Under the pieces are notes generated by a model that ran no database searches, was not told the origin of the DNA, and worked only from the letters and a program-made list of their open reading frames with translations. Below are positions 33,046 to 41,601 of a stretch of DNA of 64,000 nt, piece by piece (within the stretch, counting starts at the first letter, position 1; every line of letters starts with the position of its first letter). The position numbers and the translations under genes are program-made. This DNA comes from Sceloporus undulatus (taxonomy: Eukaryota; Chordata; Lepidosauria; Squamata; Phrynosomatidae), in contig NC_056529.1 in assembly GCF_019175285.1 (NCBI RefSeq), forward strand, positions 18,906,278 through 18,970,277, in the 5' to 3' direction.

Positions 33046-34377
33046 CTTGAGGTCTCTGGCTATCCTAGTTGCACATCATGGTGCTTGGGAGATGTCAATC
33101 TGGTTAAACGCTTGTGTGATCTGCACCACTCCTGCATTTTATAGCTGTGTGACATTCACTCAGAGGTATCTGGATGTGTAATAGGTCCGACGTGTTGCAA
33201 CTCATTGTCTTCCTCTGGAGCAATTAAACCTTACACAACCCATCTCTCTCTTATTGCAACTATTTAGAATCTAAGGCTTTGTGCCTCTCTTTCTTTCTCT
33301 GTTGGCACTGGAATGAAATGGGGTCTGACCTTTGGCGCGGCTCCCATCTTCTCCTCCAACTCACACAGAAGCAACATTGTCTCAGTGGTGTAGTGGTTAC
33401 AGCAGAGGCTGGAAGAGTTATTTTTCAGATGAGGGTCAAGATCTTGCATCACATCAGCATAGTGTAAATATGTGTCAGAGGAATAGGGGAGTTATGCAGC
33501 GCCACAACTGAACATCAACACAGCACGTTGCATGGCTTGCAATCTATTGTGCAACGGCAACCTATTTCCGAGCTACAGTTGGAAGATGCCACCAGCTGTC
33601 ATAGTTACCTCTTTGAAAATTATAACCCCTAAGGGAACTTGGAATAGAAGTGAACGCATGGATCTTCACAGTCATGGATCACAATCGGAATTCCTGGCAT
33701 GTGTCAGCATCATGCCATGACTTGCAATGCTTTGAGCTAGAAAGACTCAGAAGAGAAACAGCTGAATTGGTTAATATTCATATGCCAATCTATTAGCAAG
33801 AGGTATGAACAAAGATAACATCCTCACAGCACACTACATATATTACAGATACACTAAATATGCTGACACAAGAGCCCTGACTATTGCGCATATAACAAAA
33901 GGAAGCTTCTCAGAGAGTACGGAGCCCAGGGAAGCTTGACTTTTGGAAAGGAGGCTTATTGCTTTTACACATCAGCACCAGCTGACCATTGTAAACATAT
34001 GAAAAACCTATTATCATCTCACCCAGCCTTAAGAAAATTTAGGGCAAGAGACGTGATTTGCAACTTTCTGGATCCTCATATACTATCTCACCCCCACAAC
34101 TCTATAAATATGCTTTATACTTGGAGCCTTAATACCATTTGGTTTTGCATCTGAAAAGATGGATTTATATATGCATGAAAGCTCATACTAAAATAAAAAC
34201 CAGTTGGGTTTTAAGGCACTGCCATGTTTATTATTTTTCTCTCCTTCCCTCCCTCTTTCCTTTTTATGTTGCAAGAGACTAATAGGGCTATTTTGAAACT
34301 TATTTGAATGAAAGACTTACAATCCTGTTTCAGAGACAGCTGTCTCCCTCTGCTGGCCTGGAAAGTATCTAACCGCT

Positions 34378-34548
34378 GTAGTAAACCCAGAATGAATGGA
34401 TGACTAAAAATACAAAATTCAGAATCACCCAGACCATAACATTTCCAGTTTCTAGATATAGTTGTGAAAGTTGGACAGTGAAGAAAGCTGATAGAAAGAG
34501 GATCCGCTCATTTCAAATGTGGTGCTGGGTTGCGAAAAAAGACAGAAA
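34378..34548 (+). mobile_element. BovB/RTE LINE fragment
   Basis: Translation CESWTVKKADRKRIRSFQMW matches the BovB word SWTMKKAERQRIDAFELW. It ends abruptly at the next element. Confidence 0.88.
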
Positions 34549-34682
34549 CAGGTTGAGTCTCCCTTATCCGAAATGCTTGGAACAGAAACGTTTTCAATAT
34601 TTGCTGATGATGACCTTCAGATCGGACCCAAGTCTAAATATGAAATCCATTTATGTTTCATAAACACCTTATCAATGTAGTA
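34549..34682 (+). mobile_element. MER44/Tigger-like terminus
   Basis: ACAGGTTGAGTCTCCCTTAT, CCGAAATGCTTGGAACAGAA is the known terminal sequence of this pogo-type family. Confidence 0.8.
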
Positions 34683-34686
34683 GTAC

Positions 34687-34845
34687 TTGTTGTTGGGCCT
34701 TGAAGTGTTTCCAATGTATGGCAACCAAGGCGCATGGGGTTTTCTTGGCAGGTTTGTTCAGAGCCACAGATGCTGGCGAAACGTCAGGAAACAAACTCTC
34801 CTAGATCTGGCCACATAGACCGAAAAAACTCACCAAAAAACATAG
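34687..34845 (-). mobile_element. SINE tail joined to a GCCAGCATCTGTGGC-family end
   Basis: 34,687-34,760 is an inverted SINE tail (TTGTTGTTGGGCCTTGAAGT, TGGGGTTTTCTTGGCAGGTT). It runs without a gap into AGAGCCACAGATGCTGGCGA, AACGTCAGGAAACAAACTCT to 34,845. Confidence 0.7.
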
Positions 34846-34859
34846 ACATAAATCTGTAT

Positions 34860-35290
34860 TGCAATCCACATGCGTACCCTCTCAGCTTTCCAACCGAGTA
34901 GCCTTTCCCTTGCAAGGCCCCTTCTTGCTTTTCCTCCTCTAAGTAGCCCTGAGCAGATTAATGCAACCATGGCTCTCGCAGACCCCTCTTGTCCTGTTGC
35001 AGCTTTCCAACAGGAGCTTTTTTCTTTTGGCTTGCACTGGCAGCTGGGTCTAACAAGAAAACACACACACACGACACACACCATGCAGTCCCACCCCCAT
35101 CCGCTTCTTTATGCCCTCCTCTTTGCGCTCATTGGTCCTCTCCCTTTCCATCCAGCCTGCAGTTCCTGGCTTTTAAAAGACATGGCTGCTGCAGCTGGGA
35201 GGAGGAGAGGCATGCAATGCTCCGGAAAGGGCTCCTGCCGCTGCCTTGGCAGCATCACTCTCCACTTGGAGCCTTTGGTAAGGCACCTCC
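34860..35290 (+). promoter_or_regulatory. Candidate KLHL36 promoter and 5' non-coding exon
   Basis: A moderately GC-rich, repeat-free stretch upstream of KLHL36. It shows an inverted CCAAT box (GCGCTCATTGGTCC, about 35,126-35,140), a TATA-like CTTTTAAAAG near 35,170, then a short GC-rich segment ending in TTTG-GTAAGG at 35277/35278, a good splice donor. KLHL36 needs an upstream non-coding exon because its first coding exon follows an acceptor-like site. That this is the exon is inferred from order and signals only. Confidence 0.4.
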
Positions 35291-35635
35291 TTTGGCTCAC
35301 CTGTGGCTCTTGATGCCTAGGGATGCCTCTGGCGGGGCATGATGGGAAACTCCCACATCCTCGCCCCTCTGTAGCATCTTACTCCATCCCCCCATAGCCT
35401 TTCCTCTCCGGTTGTTCATTTATATTTCATTTATCAGTTTATTTTTTCTTTGCGCAGGCATGTTGCCCCAAAGCAACACATTTATCCTTGTTTGGTATGT
35501 TTTCATTTAACATTTTGTTTTACCCTGCTTTTCTGCCTGCCTCCCGCCGGGCCCCCTAGCCATGGCTTCTGCTAGGTTCTGCGAAGCTTTCATCGCCAGG
35601 TCCCGGCTAGTTTTCGCTCCAAGGTTTTATTCCCC

Positions 35636-35752
35636 CCTTTCTTTCTGCCTCCATAGTCATGTTTGTGCTTAGCTTTCTGCAGAAACTTATAATTTACCCC
35701 TTTCCTTTCTGCCTCCATAGCCTGTATTCTGCTTAGCTTTCTGCTGAAAAAC
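35636..35752. repeat. Tandem duplication, about 62-base unit
   Basis: CCCTTTCTTTCTGCCTCCAT...GCTTAGCTTTCTGC occurs twice (about 35,636-35,690 and 35,698-35,752). Confidence 0.8.
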
Positions 35753-36130
35753 TAAAAGCATGAATTTTGTGCATGAAATGAAGTTGGTGTACATTGAACC
35801 ACCAGAAAGCAAAGGTTTCACGTATCTCCTCCTTGCTTTCCGATGGGCCGGTGTGGTGTAAGGCTTTGGGCATTGGACTAGGACGCGGGGAGGCCAGGGT
35901 TCGAATTCTGGTCTCAGGCGGCAGAAACCCATGGGCAAGTCCACCTCTCGCCTCAGAAGATGGCAATAGCAAACTCCCTGCTGAAGAAACTTTCCACATA
36001 GATTTGCCTTAGTTTCTCCGTAAGTCAGAAACAATTTCAAGGCAAGCAACGCTGGAACTATCAGAAGAGCAAAGGTATCACATCTCAGACACCTGTGGGC
36101 AATACTGGATTTGAGAGTATATCAGAACTC
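35753..36130 (+). mobile_element. MER44/Tigger-like element split by a SINE
   Basis: GAATTTTGTGCATGAAATGA, AGTTGGTGTACATTGAACCA at the left, and GCAAAGGTATCACATCTCAG, ACACCTGTGGGCAATACTGG at the right, continue one element around the SINE. Confidence 0.72.
35829..36059 (+). mobile_element. tRNA-headed SINE with a long target duplication
   Basis: Head GGTGTGGTGTAAGGCTTTGG, B box GGGTTCGAATTC, body CTCGCCTCAGAAGATGGCAA, tail CCGTAAGTCAGAAACAATTT. Near-identical flanks at 35802-35828 and 36060-36086 (AGCAAAGGT.TCAC) are its target duplication. Confidence 0.88.
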
Positions 36131-36153
36131 TGGATAAGGATACGTGTACACTT

Positions 36154-36440
36154 AGGAGTTTATCACACGAAGGAGATCAGGCGTTTATGCCTGAATATCC
36201 CGGGGGAAAAACTGCGTAATTACGCAAACTATTTCCATGACATCGCACAAAACTTCCTAACGTGGTCACAAAGAAGCATTAACCACACATTTTTTACTTT
36301 CGGGATTCAGCAACAATGCATTTCGATACCTTTATGTGCGCAACGGGGTGGATACCATTTTGCAATTGTTCGCCATTTCCCGCTTTATTGCGGGATCTCT
36401 CTTTACTGCTGAAATTAGCCCCAGTGTGATAAAACTCCTT
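36154..36440. mobile_element. GGAGTTTATCACAC-terminus MITE, complete
   Basis: The left end AGGAGTTTATCACACGAAGG and the right end AGTGTGATAAAACTCCT form an inverted terminal repeat. Interior: TTACGCAAACTATTTCCATG, GTGGTCACAAAGAAGCATTA. Confidence 0.88.
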
Positions 36441-36789
36441 AGAGAGGATGCCCTGGTTTGGGTTATTTGGTTGTTTTCTCCTCCTTATGGAATGGTGCTT
36501 TCAAAAACCAGTTGCAAAGTTGCGGATTTCCTGATCTGCTTCTGTTCTCTTGGTGTCCCTGCATGAACTCCTAACCATGTACCCATTTCCTTCTGTGCGC
36601 AGAAAACACAACTTTCCTGCTGAAACAGCAGGAAACACACTTGTACAGGTTTCCGTGCACAGTGCAGAGGTGCAAGCATGACCTATCAGGCCCTTCCAAC
36701 GTGGTTCTAGGCTATTGAGATCCTTGGCTTCCCCCGTATGAGTCTGCCCAAGCTTTTAATACCATCAGGGGACACTTTCGCTTATTACG

Positions 36790-36900
36790 CTGCATCCGCG
36801 CGTTGCAGAAATAATCCAGGGTTGACACCACTTAACTGCATGGCTTAGTGCTATGGAATCTGGGACACATAGCTCTCCCCACCACATTTGCTGTTATCCT
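36790..36900. mobile_element. Palindromic MITE, CTGCAG type, left half
   Basis: GCTGCATCCGCGCGTTGCAG, AAATAATCCAGG, GACACCACTTAACTGC, then decay. Confidence 0.72.
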
Positions 36901-37019
36901 TAGAATCTATACAGTCTTAGACGCGTAAAGGGTTCCAACCCTTGTAATATGCAATATGCAACTACAGCACTCCTGAGAGATGGCTTTCCAGCGTCTTAGA
37001 TGGCCTTCTAACCTTTGGT

Positions 37020-37230
37020 GTTTATCACACTATGCTCTTAAAGAGGTACTATTCCGTGTGACTCCTCTAGCAGCCCCTGTTGCATGCTGGGATTGGCAGT
37101 TTTAAGGAGCTGAACTCCTGCCTGAGATTCTAAATACCACTCCTAAAACTGCCAATCCCAGCATGCAACAGGAGGCTGCTAGAGGAGTCACACTGGAATA
37201 GTAGCTCTTTAAGAGCATAGTGTGATAAAC
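37020..37230. mobile_element. Near-perfect 211-bp palindromic MITE, GTTTATCACAC termini
   Basis: GTTTATCACACTATGCTCTT at 37020 is mirrored by AAGAGCATAGTGTGATAAAC ending 37230. The inner arms TGTTGCATGCTGGGATTGGC, AGTTTTA(G)GAG are mirrored too. It lies 400 bases upstream of KLHL36 coding exon 1. Confidence 0.95.
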
Positions 37231-37640
37231 ATCTCAGACAGTCTATTCTGCTGTCAGAGAGTTCTTACAATAAAGATGTTCTTCCTAACCTTTACTGTCG
37301 GTGGAATCTCTCCGATGCAGACATTTTGCACGTGCAAAGAACATATGAAAGGATTTTGCAATAAAATAAAATAATATAGAAGTCCTGAAATGTGAAAAAT
37401 CCTCAAAAACTGCAAAACTTTTGTTATCTTGTCCAACAGCGGAGAACAGTCCTCTGAAGTAGAAAAGAGCATCTCAGTGAGTTTCATGGGTAGAACCTGA
37501 TCTCCCAAATCTTAATCCAATGCTTCAACCCCAACACGAAACTATTTATTTGGCCTCCAGATCACAGCATTTCTGTTCTTTGGCTAATATGTTGCTGCTG
37601 ATGTTTGCTTCTTTGTTCTCGTTCAAGGACCTGTACAATA

Positions 37641-37700
37641 ATGGAGGGAACGAAACAAGCAAGAATTTCTCGCCCGCATAAGATAAGTGAATCCTCAAAG
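37641..37700 (+). CDS. KLHL36: KLHL36 coding exon 1 (start codon)
   Basis: 20 codons, [20 protein letters not shown], matching the human start [20 protein letters not shown]. Its ATG follows a pyrimidine-rich acceptor-like TTCTTTGTTCTCGTTCAAG ending at 37626, so an untranslated exon probably precedes it. The donor is GTGCGG, a weak but valid GT site in phase 0. The exon is too short to stand out as an open frame and was found by matching the expected N-terminus. Confidence 0.93.
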
Positions 37701-38017
37701 GTGCGGAGTTATTATAATATCACATTTTTGCATTTTTTAAAATGTTTGCTTGTTTCATACATTTGCTAAGCTGAAATCCTTCTTCATTACTTAGGGAGTT
37801 TATCGTGCCTCTTCTTAGTAACTTGGAATGAACAGCTACGTCACTTGTGGCATTTAATGGTTCCTAAACGACAGCAAAAAAAAGAAACACTTATCGCAGC
37901 ACTCTTGCCCAGGAAAAGTATTGTGCATGAAATGGTCATTAAAAGATCATTCCAAAGGTTTTGCTGGTGTTTGATGCACACATTGCTGGACAGTTACCTA
38001 TGAGAGGCCCAAATGCA

Positions 38018-38065
<48 letters not shown>

Positions 38066-41000
38066 TTATTTCCTTCCTGCCTCTCCTCAAGGAAAGGTAC
38101 AACATATTAAAATACAAATGCAAATACAAATGCAAGACATGCACCCAACTGCCTCTTCATCTTGCATTCCCAAACCACTGCTATTCAGAAGCCAACATTT
38201 TGCTCATATCAGCCCCTGATTTCCTTTGTCTCTTTCTCCAAAATAGACCCCTGTCCATTAGAGGCATTCCCAAGACCCACATGAAAAATTGTGGGCTTTC
38301 TTCTCTGAACGTACATATGTGAACTACTGAATATACTCATGTATAAGTCTAGAAATCTTAGCCAAAAAATTGACCCAAAAGACCTGGGTCGACTTATCCA
38401 CGGAGCAATGCAAGTACTGTACTTTAACTCTTATTTAAAAAGGAACCATGCCTTGGTGAAAAGCAAGAACATGATCTGTCTTGGAAGCATTGAACCCTCT
38501 CTACTCTCTCATCTATCCAGCCCTTAGTCTGAACACAAACAGTTATGACTGCTGGAACTTTGTTAGTCCTTCGCCATTGTTTCCTTTGCCTCATCCTTTA
38601 GGTCCTTTGTTGCATGCCCCTAAGCTTTACCCTCGTCTTATCCACGGGTCACATCAAAATCCATAACTTTGTGCCCAAAACCTGCCCTCGACTTATAGTC
38701 AAGTATATATGGTATGTCTTTGGGATTTCATTTCAAACTGCAAGGTAATCCCACGGGAAAACGGGAGTTAAACACGATTTCAAGTACATTCGAATTTAAA
38801 CAAAACTTGCAAATTCAGGGAGTTTATCACACCGAATTGCTTCTAAAACAAAATAATGTGAAGTTAAACCGCAGTTAAAGCGGAGAAACGCGACAGCATT
38901 TTACTTCCAGGATGTTCCAAAGGTAAAAAGCTGCCATCTTTCTCCGCTTTAACTGTGGTTTAACTTTGCATTATTTCACGTTAACTGCGACGTCACGTGA
39001 TAAACTTCAGGCATTTCCAGGTTTTCTTTGCTTTAAATCATGTTCAACTCCTGTTTTCCCACAGGATCACGCTACTGTGATAAATTCTGCACTAGAGAAT
39101 GGCTGATCTTCGATTGTAGGGCTTTGCACCTACTTGCTTAGAAGTCTCTTTTGAGCTACGCAAGTGCTTTGACCTCTGTTCTTTATTGCAGGTGTACAAA
39201 TGTGCTGATCACTCTAGTCTGGTTCTGCGGAGCTTGAACGAACAAAGGCATTGTGGCCTATTTTGCGACATTGTCCTGGTTGTGGATGAGCAAAGAGTCC
39301 CTGCCCATCGGAACATTTTAGCTGTCTGCAGTGACTATTTCAACTCCATGTTCACCATTGGCATGAGGGAGGCCTACCAGAAAGAAGTTGAGCTCTTTGG
39401 ATCCTCCTACAGTGGCCTCAAAGCCATAGTGGACTTCCTTTATGGGTGTGACCTGTCCCTTGATGGTGGAAATATTGACTACATTTTGGAGACAGCCCAC
39501 TTGTTGCAGATCTGGAAGGTGGTTGACTTCTGTTGTGACTACCTGGAGAATGAAGTCAACGAGGAGAACTACTTGTACCTCCAAGAGCTGGCCTCTATCT
39601 ATAACCTCAAGCGCTTGGATGCGTACATTGACTCCTTTATCTTGAGGAACTTTGGCACGCTGTCCTTCACGCCGGATTTCTTGCAGAGTGTTTCCCTCCA
39701 GAAGCTGTGCCAATACCTTAGTAGTAGCGATGTCCAGCAAGAATGCGAGCATGACTTGCTCCAGGCTGCGCTGCAGTGGCTGACGCAATATCCGGAACGG
39801 GAAAGCGAGGCCTTCCGGGTCTTAGAAAATATCCACTTCCCCTTGATACCAAAGAACGACCTTCTGCATCGGGTCAAGCCTGCCATCTGCTCCCTCCTCC
39901 CGAAGGAAACCAACTGCGAAGGCTTTGTCGAAGAGGCGGTCAGCTATCACAACAACGTCACAGCTCAACCGGTCCTTCAAAACAAGCGGACTGTCCTCCG
40001 TACGTACGAAGAGAAGCTCCTCTTCGTCGGTGGGGAGGTATCGGAGCATTGCTTGGAGCTAAGCGATGACACCTGTTTTCTGGAGGCCAAGACGGGGCAA
40101 TGGGTGAGAGAGACGCCTCTCCCAGCAAGGAGGAGCCACCATTGTGTTGCAGTCCTTGGAGGGTTCATCTTCATCGCCGGAGGCAGTTTTTCACGAGACA
40201 ATGGGGGGGACGCGGCATCCAATCTTCTATATAGGTATGACCCTCGGTGTAACCAGTGGATCAAGGTGAGCCTTGAGCTGTAGTATATGTGTACATACAT
40301 CTGTCCTTTTGTGTATATATCTCTTTGCCTTTTTATGTGTCAATGGAAATGTGTGTGTCCTCAAAATACTAATAGAGAGTTAAGGCATTACACGTATAGT
40401 AAGGGAGATGCCATGAACCATGGACGCTATCTCCCAGCATGTAATATATTGCCTCACTTGGAATCCAGGGAAACCAAAAGTCATGGAGGTAAAATTGTTT
40501 TTGAGGGTTCATGGTAGTGTAGCAAAGTGTAATGGAGAAAAACTGGCAGTGTCTTCAAAGAGGTCAAGAAATGGCATGTGTTCTCAAGCAACTTCAGGTT
40601 TACTGACCCCTTCAGTCCCTCCTTTCACTGAGAGAAAAGTGAACCAAGAGTTTCAACCTTTTAAAGAGAAGCATTTCACCTTTTATTGATCTCTTCATTG
40701 ATGTCTGTCTTTGTGTTTTTCCCCCTTTCCTCTGACTTATATTGATAAAAAAGAATAACTTAACCCAGCTTTTGTAGTCTGTCCTGTTCTGTTGTCATTC
40801 TGCTTTCCAGCATGGGAAGTTGTCATCCAAACCAACCTTTGTGTTGGTGGCTGAGTTATAAACAGGTAGTTGAAGGGCAGACAACTGAGGCTGGTTCAGG
40901 GATTGATTTTCTGCTCCTGAAACCATATAGATAGCAGCTGAGATTCACAGAAGTTTTGCAAAATCCAAACTTGAGAGGTTTTCGCATTGCTCTTATCTAG

Positions 41001-41564
41001 AGATATACAACTTCCAAATGTTGAGCTTTTGCCATCATATAGATAGCAGTTCCGGATGTTTTGTAAGATCTTTATTGGGACCATTGTTCCTGTTCTTCTT
41101 TGCCACCAAGTTGACTCTGGGCTGAAACAGCCATAAAAGGGCAGCCCTTTGGCACCCCTTTGAGCTCTGAATCGGGGCCGCAACAACTGCACGCTGTGAC
41201 CCAGATCCAGCATTTTTTCAGCCCCAAAAGAAAATGCCACTCCTTTTTGGTGCAGAAAAAAGTCACCCTTTCCGCCACCGCTGTGGCTTTTCTGCATTTC
41301 TGCGGCACGGCACAGCGCATGTAAACACTATGCCACAGAAATGCCATAACACCGCCTGCTGTGTGGTCATTGGGGTGGTATGACACTGGCTCAGGGGTGG
41401 CATTGGGGCACGCACCATGTGTATACCAAGCCCCTATGCCACCCTGAAGCCAGCGTTTTTTGCTGGTCTGTTTTGACCCTTTGACAGAATGACCCTATGA
41501 CTGAGAGACCTCCAAGACTTGCAAATTATAAACTACCCTGCTCAATAAACTTGTTTAATTTATA

Positions 41565-41601
<37 letters not shown>

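Noticed and set aside
39318-39913. Minus-strand frames of 104-156 codons under KLHL36 exon 2, and 183 codons under exon 4
   Set aside because: Shadows of strongly coding plus-strand exons.
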